From Taibaiella helva (GTDB lineage: Bacteria > Bacteroidota > Bacteroidia > Chitinophagales > Chitinophagaceae): DNA of 64,000 bases. The notes under the pieces were generated by a model, which saw only the letters and a list, made by a program, of their open reading frames with translations, had not been told where the DNA came from and did not search any database. Made by a program: the position numbers and the translations under genes. Where the stretch lies: the NCBI RefSeq assembly GCF_003545695.1, contig NZ_QUZZ01000001.1, positions 186,001 through 250,000 on the forward strand, in the 5' to 3' direction. Shown here in pieces: positions 53,044 through 62,128 of the stretch; the first letter of the stretch is position 1, and each line of letters starts with the position of its first letter.

Positions 53044-53661
53044 ATGGACCGGTTGATCCTGATCTCGGATCCGGGGCATCCGCCTGATGAAGCGCTGCTG
53101 CTGAACCGTATGTTCGCAGAAGGGCTGTCCCTGCTGCACCTGCGCAAGCCGGAACATAAGCCGGATGAGCTGTACAGCCTGTTGAACGCCATCAATCCGG
53201 TCTATCACGGGCGGATTGTATTGCCTTTTTCGCTGGCGGGCGACAGGCGTTTGCCTTTTCCGGAATACAGCAAAGTTCATTTTTTCGAACAACTGCGCGA
53301 AAGGACGAAGCCTGAATATTTCGGGACCTTGCAGGCTAGGGGATATACTTTGTCTACTTCCGTACATGAGGTAACATCAATAGCAACCTTATCGCCGGCA
53401 TTTGCCTATACCTTCCTGGGGCCCGTTTTCGACAGCATCTCCAAGCCGGGCTACGCTGCCATGGACCGGGCTATGCTGGCCTCACTGCCTGTGAGCAGCA
53501 AGACAAAAGTATTTGGCCTGGGCGGAATTGATGAGTACAACTGCAGCGAAGCCCTGGCTTTTGGTTTTGATGGCGTGGCAGTGCTGGGCGCCGTATGGCA
53601 GAGCAAAGATCCTCTGGAACAATTTAAAAAAATGCAGCAATGTCTTATGAACGGCCGGTAG
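53044..53661 (+). CDS. TenI/ThiE-like thiamin phosphate synthase-family protein
   Basis: A 205-residue TIM barrel of the ThiE/TenI family (MDRLILISDPGHPPDEALLLNRMFAEGLSLLHLRKPEHKPDELYSLL, FGLGGIDEYNCSEALAFGFDGVAVLGAVW). The substrate-binding LRKP and GGI are kept but several ThiE residues are not, and a fuller ThiE is encoded two genes on, so this may be a TenI-like thiazole tautomerase. An in-frame ATG at 53023 overlapping thiC is possible. It overlaps thiD by 22 nt. Confidence 0.75.
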   Translation: MDRLILISDPGHPPDEALLLNRMFAEGLSLLHLRKPEHKPDELYSLLNAINPVYHGRIVLPFSLAGDRRLPFPEYSKVHFFEQLRERTKPEYFGTLQARGYTLSTSVHEVTSIATLSPAFAYTFLGPVFDSISKPGYAAMDRAMLASLPVSSKTKVFGLGGIDEYNCSEALAFGFDGVAVLGAVWQSKDPLEQFKKMQQCLMNGR

Positions 53662-54392
53662 TCCTCAGCATAGCGGGCTATGATCCCTGCGGCGGCGCAG
53701 GTGTGCTGGCCGATGTCAAAACCTTTGAGCAGCATCATTGCCTGGGCATGGCCGCGGTTACGGCCTGGACAGTGCAAACAGAAGAGGCTTTCCTTCACTG
53801 GTGCCCTGTGGGCACGGAACAGGTGCTGGCGCAGGTACAGCCCTTGCTGGAACGCTATCCTATAGAATGGATCAAGATCGGCTTGTGTCCCGGGCCCGAA
53901 GGCCTGCTGGCTTTATTGCAGGGGCTGAAGCGCTTGTCACCGGGAGTAAAAGTGATCTGGGACCCGGTATTGTCTGCCACAGCGGGGTATGCCTTTGTAG
54001 CAGAAGTACGGGAGCCTTTCCTGGCGGCTATCCTGGAGCAGGTGTACCTGGTTACGCCCAATGTGCCGGAAGCCTTGCTGCTGAGCAGATGTGCAGATGA
54101 CGAAGCGGCGGCGCTTACTCTGTCCCGGTATACCCGTGTGCTGCTGAAAGGCGGCCACTCCGAAAGCACTCCGGGTATGGATCGGTTGTGGATCGCAGGA
54201 GCGCGAAGGGACATTCCGCCCACCGGGAAGCAGGTCTATGCGAAGCATGGCTCGGGCTGCATTTTATCCGCTGCCATTACTGCTAATCTCGCACATGGGC
54301 TGATCCTGGAAGCGGCCTGCGTTAAAGGCAAACAATACGTAGAACAAGTGTTGCGCAGCAATACACAATTACTGGCTTATCATGCTACCTAA
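53640..54392 (+). CDS. thiD: hydroxymethylpyrimidine (phosphate) kinase
   Basis: Phosphorylates HMP and HMP-P to HMP-PP. The 250 residues have the ribokinase-fold start VVLSIAGYDPCGGAGVLADVKTFEQHHCLGMAAVTAWTVQTEE, the VWDPVLSATAGYAF and VTPNVPEALLLS segments, and VLLKGGHSES. The anion hole/catalytic region reads KHGSGCILSAAITANLAHG. Overlaps both neighbours, so it is translationally coupled. Confidence 0.92.
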   Translation: MSYERPVVLSIAGYDPCGGAGVLADVKTFEQHHCLGMAAVTAWTVQTEEAFLHWCPVGTEQVLAQVQPLLERYPIEWIKIGLCPGPEGLLALLQGLKRLSPGVKVIWDPVLSATAGYAFVAEVREPFLAAILEQVYLVTPNVPEALLLSRCADDEAAALTLSRYTRVLLKGGHSESTPGMDRLWIAGARRDIPPTGKQVYAKHGSGCILSAAITANLAHGLILEAACVKGKQYVEQVLRSNTQLLAYHAT

Positions 54393-54987
54393 ACTACAAT
54401 ACATCTCACAAGGCGCGACGGCGCAGCAGCAGCTGGAGCATATCCGGAAGGTGCTCGATATAGGTTGCATCTGGGTGCAAGTGCGCTTCAAGAATCAGGA
54501 GGAGCACGCCGTGCTGGACCTGGCGGAAAAAGTAAGGCTGCTTTGCGACCGGTACGGAGCTTTGCTCATTGTCAATGATCATGTTGCCATAGCCAAGGCA
54601 ATAGCTGCAGATGGCGTACACCTAGGCTTGTCTGATACAGCAATAGCAGTTGCCCGCGATGCGTTGGGGGTGGAGAAGATCATCGGCGGTACCGCCAATA
54701 CCCTGGAAGATGTACGTCGCCGGATCACAGAGGGCTGCGACTACATCGGTCTCGGCCCCTATCGTTTCACCACAACAAAGGAAAAGCTGAGTCCCGTGTT
54801 AGGCCTGGAAGGTTATCGTCAATTACTGTCGGCGCTTAATGAAGAAGAGCAAAGGGTACCGGTCTACGCTATTGGTGGTATACTTAAAGAAGATATTGCT
54901 CCCTTGTTGAAGGTGGGTGTATATGGTATCGCGGCTTCTGGCCTATTGATACAGACACCGGAAAGAGTCGAATCGATCATGCAATAA
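54382..54987 (+). CDS. thiE: thiamin phosphate synthase
   Basis: Couples HMP-PP and thiazole phosphate. The 201-residue TIM barrel has WVQVRFKNQEEHAVLDLAEKVRLLCDRYGALLIVNDHVAIAKAIAADGVHLGLSDTAIAVAR, IIGGTANTLEDVRRRITEGCDYIGLGPYRFTTTKEKLSPVLG and PVYAIGGILKEDI. These match ThiE substrate residues better than the TenI-like copy upstream. It overlaps thiD by 11 nt. Confidence 0.92.
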   Translation: MLPKLQYISQGATAQQQLEHIRKVLDIGCIWVQVRFKNQEEHAVLDLAEKVRLLCDRYGALLIVNDHVAIAKAIAADGVHLGLSDTAIAVARDALGVEKIIGGTANTLEDVRRRITEGCDYIGLGPYRFTTTKEKLSPVLGLEGYRQLLSALNEEEQRVPVYAIGGILKEDIAPLLKVGVYGIAASGLLIQTPERVESIMQ

Positions 54988-55120
54988 TAGATACATGATG
55001 GATCATTGATGGGCCCCTGAGAACCTTTGCCATGGCCGTTTCTCCTGTTTTGTGCCTTCATGTAAGCCAATACTTTAATATAGTCATAGCTCAATTGAGA
55101 ATAAACTAGATCGGATAACA

Positions 55121-55253
55121 GTTAAGATACTTCGGTTGCTGCGCAGACCTCAGTATGACAAATGGGGTGTTTACAGGTAGAGCTGTCTCCAAACAAAGAC
55201 ATCAAATTGTCATACTGAACGGAGCTTTAACGCAGTGAAGTATCTCAAAAAAT
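55121..55253. repeat. MITE-like imperfect inverted repeat between thiE and thiG
   Basis: AGATACTTC...CAGTATGACAA (from about 55123) and the reverse complement of the same words (ending near 55250) flank about 45 nt, forming one long imperfect hairpin. The rest of the intergenic stretch (54988-55362, 375 nt) has no gene. This type of dispersed palindrome is common in Bacteroidota genomes. It interrupts an otherwise overlapping thi operon. Confidence 0.6.
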
Positions 55254-55362
55254 GAAAGTCAGAACAGTTCCGGTTGTAACAGGAACCAAGAGTCATTGGG
55301 AGCTGGAAGATATCTACTACGCTTGTTTCCTATGCCTGGATATTTAATAAGAAATATAGCAG

Positions 55363-56139
55363 ATGAATCATTTAAAGATTGCCGACAGAACATTCAGCTC
55401 CCGCTTATTCCTGGGAACAGGCAAATTTGGCTCGCCACAGCTGATGGGCGAAGCGGTAAAGGCTTCAGGTTCGGAGCTGGTAACGGTAGCGCTGAAGCGG
55501 ATCGACGCTGAAACAGAAACGGATGCTTTGCTGGAACAGCTGCAGCTGCCCGGAGTGCATTTATTGCCCAACACCTCGGGCGCACGCAATGCTAAAGAAG
55601 CAGTATTTGCCGCAGAGCTGGCCCGCGAGGCGCTGGAGACCAATTGGCTGAAGCTCGAGATACATCCCGATCCCAGGTACCTGCTACCCGATGCCCTGGA
55701 AACCTTAAAGGCCACGGAAGCCCTGGCCCGGTTGGGTTTCGTGGTACTGCCCTATATCCATGCCGATCCCGTGCTGTGCAAACAGCTGGAAGAAGCCGGC
55801 ACGGCTGCGGTGATGCCGCTGGGCGCACCGATAGGGACCAATAAAGGACTGAAGACACTGGATTTTCTCGAGATCATTATCGGGCAAAGCAAGGTGCCGG
55901 TGATCGTCGACGCCGGGATCGGTGCGCCTTCGCATGCTGCGCAGGCCATGGAGCTGGGCGCCGATGCCGTACTGGTCAATACCGCGATTGCCGTAAGCGG
56001 CGATCCGGTAGCAATGGCTGCTGCCTTCAAGCTGGCCGTTGTCGCCGGCCGGACTGCCTATGAAGCCGGGTTGGGTGGTGTACGTGATCATGCTGCGGCC
56101 AGTAGTCCGCTGACGGCTTTCCTGGATGATATCAAATAG
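55363..56139 (+). CDS. thiG: thiazole synthase ThiG
   Basis: Builds the thiazole ring with ThiS thiocarboxylate. The 258-residue TIM barrel begins [45 protein letters not shown] and has [39 protein letters not shown] and [34 protein letters not shown], all typical. A new start signal is needed here because of the 375-nt gap after thiE. Confidence 0.96.
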   Translation: MNHLKIADRTFSSRLFLGTGKFGSPQLMGEAVKASGSELVTVALKRIDAETETDALLEQLQLPGVHLLPNTSGARNAKEAVFAAELAREALETNWLKLEIHPDPRYLLPDALETLKATEALARLGFVVLPYIHADPVLCKQLEEAGTAAVMPLGAPIGTNKGLKTLDFLEIIIGQSKVPVIVDAGIGAPSHAAQAMELGADAVLVNTAIAVSGDPVAMAAAFKLAVVAGRTAYEAGLGGVRDHAAASSPLTAFLDDIK

Positions 56140-56145
56140 ACCTTT

Positions 56146-57270
56146 ATGTTCACAGCTATTTTCGAAGCCTACGATTGGGACACAGTTACGAACCAGATCG
56201 AAAGCAAGACCCAACAGGAGGTCAGGATGGCGCTGCAAAAGAAGAGACGCAGCCTGGAAGACTTTAAGGCGCTGGTCTCCCCGGCGGCAGCGCCTTTCCT
56301 GGAACCGATGGCGCAGCTGAGCCATCAGCTGACGCAAAAACGTTTCGGCAAAACGATGCAGATGTATGTGCCACTGTACCTGAGTAACGAATGTCAGAAT
56401 ATCTGTACCTACTGCGCCTTCAGCCTGGACAATGCTATTCCGCGCCGGACCCTGAACGGCGCCGAAATACTGCAGGAAGTGGCCGTGCTGAAACAAATGG
56501 GCTATGATCATGTGTTGCTGGTGACGGGCGAAGCCGCGAGAACGGTAGGTGTGGATTACCTGCGGGAGGCCATCCGGATCATACGACCGCATTTTGCCAA
56601 CATATCGATAGAAGTGCAACCCCTGAACGAGGACGATTACCGCTTGCTGCGCGAAGAGGGCCTGTATGCGGTGCTGGTATACCAGGAGACGTATCGCAAA
56701 GACAACTATAAACAATACCATACCAGGGGAAAGAAGGCCAATTTCCGTTACCGCCTCGAAACGCCGGACCGGCTGGGCAAAGCCGGCATACACAAGATCG
56801 GCCTCGGCACTTTGATCGGGCTGGAAGACTGGCGTACAGAGGCTTTCTTCACGGCGCTGCACCTGCAGTACCTGGAAAAGACCTACTGGCGTACGAAGTA
56901 CTCGCTCTCTTTTCCGCGGCTGCGTCCGATTGCACAGGCCGGCTCAGACGGGCACAAGGATTTTGAACGCTATATGAGCGACCGGGAGCTGGTCCAGCTT
57001 ATCTGCGCCTACCGCCTGCTGGATGAGGAGCTGGAGCTTTCTTTGTCGACACGTGAAGAGGAGGGTTTTCGGGATCATGTCATACCCTTAGGCATCACGA
57101 GCATGAGCGCCGGCTCCCGCACCAACCCCGGGGGCTATGCGGTAGCGCTCCAATCGCTGGAACAATTTGAAATATCCGATGAACGCAGCCCGGAAGCGAT
57201 AGCTGCGGTCATCAGGTCCAAAGGCTATGAGCCGGTATGGAAGGATTGGCATCCTGCCTGGATACAATAA
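56146..57270 (+). CDS. thiH: 2-iminoacetate synthase ThiH
   Basis: Radical SAM enzyme that cleaves tyrosine to dehydroglycine and p-cresol for thiazole synthesis. The 374 residues carry the cluster motif C-X3-C-X2-C in YLSNECQNICTYCAFSLDN, then EVQPLNEDDYRLLREEGLYAVLVYQETY and GLGTLIGLEDWRTEAF. Presence of ThiH rather than ThiO points to an oxygen-sensitive route. It is 6 nt after thiG. Confidence 0.95.
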   Translation: MFTAIFEAYDWDTVTNQIESKTQQEVRMALQKKRRSLEDFKALVSPAAAPFLEPMAQLSHQLTQKRFGKTMQMYVPLYLSNECQNICTYCAFSLDNAIPRRTLNGAEILQEVAVLKQMGYDHVLLVTGEAARTVGVDYLREAIRIIRPHFANISIEVQPLNEDDYRLLREEGLYAVLVYQETYRKDNYKQYHTRGKKANFRYRLETPDRLGKAGIHKIGLGTLIGLEDWRTEAFFTALHLQYLEKTYWRTKYSLSFPRLRPIAQAGSDGHKDFERYMSDRELVQLICAYRLLDEELELSLSTREEEGFRDHVIPLGITSMSAGSRTNPGGYAVALQSLEQFEISDERSPEAIAAVIRSKGYEPVWKDWHPAWIQ

Positions 57271-57285
57271 TCGCGCAGACGAAAC

Positions 57286-57996
57286 ATGTTTACGACACAG
57301 GAAGTGATACGATACAGCAGGCAGATCATCCTCGATGATGTGGGGCCTGAAGGCCAGCGACGGATCAAGGCAGGCAAAGTACTGGTGATCGGCGCTGGCG
57401 GCCTCGGTTGCCCGGTGCTGCAATACCTGAATGCCGTGGGTGTGGGCACCATCGGCATCGCTGAGTATGATACTGTCGAAGCGACCAATCTCCATCGCCA
57501 GGTACTTTATAAGCCTTCTGATGTTGGCCGCAAGAAGGCTCTTGCAGCCATTGAAACCCTTCATGAACAGAATCCTTATACGCAGCTTGTGCACCACGAC
57601 CTGAAGGTGGATGCTGCTAATGCCTCAGCATTGGTAGCAGCTTACGATATCGTCGTCGACGGCTGCGATAACTTCGCAACACGCTATGCGGTGAACGATG
57701 CTTGTGTACAGCAGGGCAAGCCATTGGTCTATGGCAGCATCCTCGGCTTTGAAGGGCAGGTCACTGTCTTCAACCGTAGCGGCAGCGGGCAGCTGCGCGA
57801 TATCTTTCCCGAACCGCCCGATCCCGGCGAGGTGCCTTCCTGCTCGGAGAACGGTGTCCTGGGTACGGTCCCTGGTATCATCGGTACCATCATGGCGCAG
57901 GCAGCGATCCATATCCTGCTGGAACAGCCATCCTTCGAACACCGCTACCTGCTGATCGATACCCGTACAATGGAACGTAAGGTATTGCAGTACTGA
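57286..57996 (+). CDS. thiF: ThiF/MoeB-type adenylyltransferase
   Basis: Adenylates the C-terminus of ThiS. The 236 residues hold the Rossmann motif VIGAGGLGCPVLQYLNAVGVGTIGIAEYDTVEATNLHRQVLY and VDGCDNFATRYAVNDACV. The C-terminal zinc pairs are incomplete (one Cys in EVPSCSENGVLG), which is common in short ThiF proteins. No rhodanese domain. Operon place makes ThiF more likely than MoeB. Confidence 0.9.
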   Translation: MFTTQEVIRYSRQIILDDVGPEGQRRIKAGKVLVIGAGGLGCPVLQYLNAVGVGTIGIAEYDTVEATNLHRQVLYKPSDVGRKKALAAIETLHEQNPYTQLVHHDLKVDAANASALVAAYDIVVDGCDNFATRYAVNDACVQQGKPLVYGSILGFEGQVTVFNRSGSGQLRDIFPEPPDPGEVPSCSENGVLGTVPGIIGTIMAQAAIHILLEQPSFEHRYLLIDTRTMERKVLQY

Positions 57997-58000
57997 TGGC

Positions 58001-59419
58001 TTAACCGGCCGTTGCTTCCGTCGGGCTACTGCGGCGGAAAAGCGTGCGGCCATAAGCGATTATATATAACAGGGATACTGAACCCATAAGAATAATGAAG
58101 AAGCCATAGTAGCTGGCGCCCGACAGGCGGCTGAGGATACCGTTGTTGCTGATATTGCTGTTGATGAGCGATACGAGGTAATTGCCCAGGGAGATCGTCA
58201 GCAGCCAGAAGGACATGATGGTGCTCTTCATCGAAGCCGGCGCCTGCGCATAAGCATATTCCAGGCCGGTAAGATAAACGAGTATCTCCGCTGCGGTTTG
58301 CAGGAAATAAGCAAGGATCTGCCAGGCCACCGAAGGATGCCGCCCGGCGTCGATACCCAGCTGCAGCATATAGATAATGCCAAAGGATCCGATCAGCAGC
58401 AGAAAGCCCGCCAGTATTTTTCGATGCTCATTAAAGTCGAATCCTTTTCTTTTCAGGTAAGGATAAATAACACTCGTGAGCAGCGGAGTCAGCAGCAGAA
58501 TAAAGACGGGATTGGCTGCCTGCACCTGCTGCGGCAGCAAGGTGAGGCCAAGCAAATGCAAATCGAGCTTGGTGGCCTGGATCACCCATTCGGAAGTACT
58601 CTGGTCGCTCAGCATCCAGTAAGCGGGGATAAAAGCAAAGAGTACGATCACCTTCCATACCGAATGCACGGCATTGACAGTCTCAGGACGATAGCGTTGT
58701 GCGGCGATAGCCTTGGGCCTCATGCCGCGCAGCAGCTGCGGCGCCTGCTGCAGCACATAGAAATTAACGCCGAGGAAATGCTCTTTCGGAAAACCAGCCG
58801 GCTTTACCCGCACATATTTTTTCCTGCCGAGGAAAAAGACCAGCGTCGCCAGCAGCATCAGCAGGCCCGGTACGCCAAACGCAATCCTGGCGCCATAATG
58901 CGTGAGGAGGTAAGGAATGAAAAGCGTGGAGAAAAAAGAGCCGAAGTTGATACTAAGGTAAAACCAGCTGAAGGCCTTGCCCAGCAAATACCGGTTGCTA
59001 TCGTCGAACTGGTCGCCCACATTGGCCGATACACAAGGCTTGATGCCGCCCGATCCCACGGCAATCAACACGAGGCCCGACATGAACATCGGATAATGGT
59101 CGGTGAAGCCGGCCATAATAAAGTTGCCCAGGCAATAGACCAGCGATAGCCATAGGATAATCGCATACTTACCCAGGAACCAGTCGGCTAGCAGCGCACC
59201 GGCGATGGGCATGAGGTAATTGAGCGTGATAAAGAAATGGGTGGCTTCGTTAGCCCGTGCTTCAGCTGCCACCTGCAGGGCCGGATCACCTGAAGGATTG
59301 AAAAAATGTGTCGCCAGGTAGACGGTAAGAATGGCCCTGAGTCCGTAATAGCTGAAACGTTCTGCTGCCTCATTGCCGATAATGTATTTAATCCCTGCAG
59401 GAACTTTGCCGGTAGCCAT
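58001..59419 (-). CDS. POT-family peptide transporter
   Basis: A proton-coupled di/tripeptide symporter. The 472-residue protein has about 12-14 membrane helices, the family start FSYYGLRAILTVYLATHFF and the POT signature VGSGGIKPCVSANVGDQFDDSNRYLLGKAFSWFYLSINFGSF. LTGLEYAYAQAPASMKSTIMSFWLL lies in the C-terminal half. It converges with thiF, 4 nt apart. Confidence 0.93.
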   Translation of the reverse strand: MATGKVPAGIKYIIGNEAAERFSYYGLRAILTVYLATHFFNPSGDPALQVAAEARANEATHFFITLNYLMPIAGALLADWFLGKYAIILWLSLVYCLGNFIMAGFTDHYPMFMSGLVLIAVGSGGIKPCVSANVGDQFDDSNRYLLGKAFSWFYLSINFGSFFSTLFIPYLLTHYGARIAFGVPGLLMLLATLVFFLGRKKYVRVKPAGFPKEHFLGVNFYVLQQAPQLLRGMRPKAIAAQRYRPETVNAVHSVWKVIVLFAFIPAYWMLSDQSTSEWVIQATKLDLHLLGLTLLPQQVQAANPVFILLLTPLLTSVIYPYLKRKGFDFNEHRKILAGFLLLIGSFGIIYMLQLGIDAGRHPSVAWQILAYFLQTAAEILVYLTGLEYAYAQAPASMKSTIMSFWLLTISLGNYLVSLINSNISNNGILSRLSGASYYGFFIILMGSVSLLYIIAYGRTLFRRSSPTEATAG

Positions 59420-59538
59420 GTCGCGCTTGTTTTTGTTCCCTTAAAAATGGGAAAAAGCAAGCGACCGGCACTAGTGATTTCTGTAAGCTGCAGGAAACAG
59501 GGGTTGAGCTGAAGGATCCGGTCGCCGGGAGGTGGGGG

Positions 59539-60309
59539 CTACAGGTCGCGGAAGACGCGGCTGAGATTTTGCTTGTAATTCCGGCTCATTTTCAGCGTGT
59601 CCTTATTGCGCATGACCACTTTATACTCCCCGTTAAAATAAGGAATGAACTCCTGCACCTGGCCTGCCTGGATAATATGCGAGCGGTGGATACGGATAAA
59701 TTGCTGCGGGTCGAGCTTTTGCTCCAGGGCGCCGAGGCTGTCGTTGATAAGGTGGTAGCCTTGTGCAGTGATCACTTTGATATAGTCGCCGGCTGCTTCG
59801 AAATAGAGGATATCTGCTACCGGGAGGTAAAATATCCTTTGCGCTTCTTTAATGGCAATGCGGTCGAGATAAGTGGCTGGTGTCTGCCGCTCACGTAGTA
59901 TGCGCAGCAGGTCGTCATAAAGATGCTGTTCCCTGCCGCTGCTATGGCGTTCCAGGAACCGGCGTACCGCCTGGCCGAATTTATCCCGGTCAAAAGGTTT
60001 CAGCAGATAGCCCACGGCATTCACCTCAAATGCCCGTATTGCATACTGATCATAAGCGGTGGTAAAAATAACATAAGGATCGTGCTTGCCGGCTATGGCG
60101 TCCAGCAGCTCAAAGCCATTCATCACCGGCATCTGTACATCGAGGAACACCAGATCCGGCTGCAGTGCCAGTATCTTTTCTGCCGCTTGCCTGCTTTTGG
60201 TGAAACGGCCTGCCAGTGCGATCTCGGGGAAATCTTTCAGGTATTCCTCAATCACATCTGCCGGCAGCAGCTCGTCGTCTACGATAATGGCGGTTATTCT
60301 GGCTTTCAT
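59539..60309 (-). CDS. LytTR-family response regulator
   Basis: The receiver domain (1-120) has the acidic pocket VDDELLPADVI, phosphoacceptor Asp in VFLDVQMPVMNGFELL and conserved Lys in LLKPFDRDKF. The LytTR DNA-binding domain follows (YLDRIAIKEAQRIFYLPVADILYFEAAGDYIKVITAQGYHLINDSLGALEQKL...RIHRSHIIQ). It overlaps the histidine kinase by 4 nt and should be its partner. Confidence 0.93.
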   Translation of the reverse strand: MKARITAIIVDDELLPADVIEEYLKDFPEIALAGRFTKSRQAAEKILALQPDLVFLDVQMPVMNGFELLDAIAGKHDPYVIFTTAYDQYAIRAFEVNAVGYLLKPFDRDKFGQAVRRFLERHSSGREQHLYDDLLRILRERQTPATYLDRIAIKEAQRIFYLPVADILYFEAAGDYIKVITAQGYHLINDSLGALEQKLDPQQFIRIHRSHIIQAGQVQEFIPYFNGEYKVVMRNKDTLKMSRNYKQNLSRVFRDL

Positions 60310-61427
60310 ACAAGAGGTATAATCAATTCTGCGGTGGTGCTGCCATTGGCTTCACTATAGCGCCGGTAGCTGGCTTGTTCTCCGAAGTATTGCCGGAGCC
60401 TTTCGCTCACATTGCTTTGCCCGATGCCGAAGCCCTTTGCAGTGCTGTGCACATCGGTATTGCCGGTATTGCTTACGCTAAGCCGCAGCACCTTTTCATC
60501 CAATGTGGCGCAGATGCGAATTTCCGCGGCTTCATCTGTTTGCTCGACACCGTGGATCACCGCATTCTCCACTACCGGCTGCAAGATAAAAAAAGGAACG
60601 GCTATGGCTGCAGCTTCCGGTTCTATGTGTTTGGTATAAGCCAGGCGGTCGCCGAAGCGTGTTTGCTGCAGCGATAAATAAAGGTCGGCGATCTGCAGCT
60701 CTTCCTCGAGCGGTACCAGCTCCTGCTCCTGGTGCTCCAGCGACCGCCGCAGCAGGTCGCTGAGCGTTGTCAGCATACGTACTGCCTTGTCGTTTTCCTT
60801 TTTAAGGATCAACGCCGTAATGGATTGGTGGGCATTGAACAGGAAATGCGGCTGGATCTGCATTTTCAGCGTCTGCAGCTGAGCCAGCGTGAGCCGGTAC
60901 TTCAGCTCCTTGTTCTGCAGCTCGGTTTGCAGCAGCTCTTTTTGCGTAGTCTGCAGGGAGTGAAGGTAAATGTACATGTTCACCATGCCCACGATAAGAA
61001 AGTAGTTGATGATATAGGCAAAATACTTTTGCAGGAAAGGGATCATCAGTTCCCCCAGCTGGACCTTGCGGTGGTAGAAAGCCTCGGCCATCGGTTTGAT
61101 GACGGCCAGCTCGATCAGGAACTCCAGGGCCAGCAGCGCAGTGCCGAAGAAAATATGCAGCAGGATAAACCAGAACAAGCGGCAGTTGCCGATGTTTATT
61201 TTGAGTGCCAGCAGGATGATCGCGGGTGTCAGCAGCAGCCACAGTACCCATCGCAGCAGGTATTGCCGCTGCTCGATCAGGTCCAGTGCTTTCATCCCGA
61301 AATAGCGTGTGGCAATCAGCTCGGTCGCATAGACAAAAAAGCCCAGCAGCAGCCAGAACAACAGCGCGGCCAGAAGGATGCGGCTGCTGTGCCTGCGGAA
61401 AAGCGCGATATAAGGGATCGAGGGCAT
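60306..61427 (-). CDS. LytS/YehU-type sensor histidine kinase
   Basis: Four N-terminal membrane helices (ILLAALLFWLLLGFFVYATEL, RWVLWLLLTPAIILLAL, LFWFILLHIFFGTALLAL, YIINYFLIVGMVNMYIYL), a short coiled coil, then the His_kinase domain with phosphoacceptor His in LKMQIQPHFLFNAHQSITALI and ATPase motifs (FILQPVVENAVIHGV, GFGIGQSNVSERL). From ATG 61427, 373 residues. The signal is unknown; no extracellular domain is present. Confidence 0.92.
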   Translation of the reverse strand: MPSIPYIALFRRHSSRILLAALLFWLLLGFFVYATELIATRYFGMKALDLIEQRQYLLRWVLWLLLTPAIILLALKINIGNCRLFWFILLHIFFGTALLALEFLIELAVIKPMAEAFYHRKVQLGELMIPFLQKYFAYIINYFLIVGMVNMYIYLHSLQTTQKELLQTELQNKELKYRLTLAQLQTLKMQIQPHFLFNAHQSITALILKKENDKAVRMLTTLSDLLRRSLEHQEQELVPLEEELQIADLYLSLQQTRFGDRLAYTKHIEPEAAAIAVPFFILQPVVENAVIHGVEQTDEAAEIRICATLDEKVLRLSVSNTGNTDVHSTAKGFGIGQSNVSERLRQYFGEQASYRRYSEANGSTTAELIIPLV

Positions 61428-61535
61428 AGTGGAAAAAGGAAGGTACGAAATTAACAATATTCTTCTCCGCGGGTACAGTGTATGCCGCTATCCGGGTTTA
61501 CCTTTGCCCTGCATCCTTCCAATAATTATAAAGCC

Positions 61536-62126
61536 ATGCAGGACCTGGAACGCCAGATCTCCTTTATCAAGGAGATCGACAAAGTGAAATACATACAGCG
61601 CCGTACGCGCCTGTTCCACAGCGGCCGCCATGAAAATGATGCGGAGCACAGCTGGCACCTCGCCATGATGACCCTGGTGCTGGCACAACATGCCGACGAG
61701 CCCATCGATGTGCTGAAGGTGCTGAAAATGGTATTGATCCACGATATCGTGGAGATCGATGCCGGCGACACTTTTATCTACGATACGCAAAAGAGCCACG
61801 ACAATACGAATGAAGAGCGGCTGGCTGCCGGCCGTATCTTCGGTATGCTGCCCGAGGCACAAGCGCAGGAACTGATCGCTGTCTGGGAGGAATTTGAAGC
61901 GGGTGAAACGGCGGAAGCCCGCTTCGCCCGCTCGATGGATCGCCTGGAGCCCTTGCTGCAGAATGTTTCCAACGAGGGCGGCACCTGGAAGGAATTTGAC
62001 GTAGATTACAGCAAGGTGTATGAGAAAAAAGAAAAGATCCGTAAGGGCTCCGCAACGCTATGGGCCTATGCCAGCGGCCTGATCGAAGACAGCGTGGCCC
62101 GCGGTATCCTGAAGAAAGAAGCCTGA
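61536..62126 (+). CDS. HD-domain hydrolase (HDDC2/YfbR-like)
   Basis: A 196-residue metal-dependent phosphohydrolase. The HD residues are in DAEHSWHLAMMTLVLAQHAD and VLIHDIVEIDAGDTFIYD, followed by PLLQNVSNEGGTWKEFDV. Relatives are 5'-deoxynucleotidases. From MQDLERQISFIKEIDKVKYIQRR the length fits; the upstream in-frame ATG at 61482 adds a non-conserved leader. Confidence 0.85.
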   Translation: MQDLERQISFIKEIDKVKYIQRRTRLFHSGRHENDAEHSWHLAMMTLVLAQHADEPIDVLKVLKMVLIHDIVEIDAGDTFIYDTQKSHDNTNEERLAAGRIFGMLPEAQAQELIAVWEEFEAGETAEARFARSMDRLEPLLQNVSNEGGTWKEFDVDYSKVYEKKEKIRKGSATLWAYASGLIEDSVARGILKKEA

Positions 62127-62128
62127 TG

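Noticed and set aside
55137-55150. TGCGCAG word as a fourth WYL operator
   Set aside because: The second half-site is absent and the word lies in the dispersed palindromic element of the thiamin operon.
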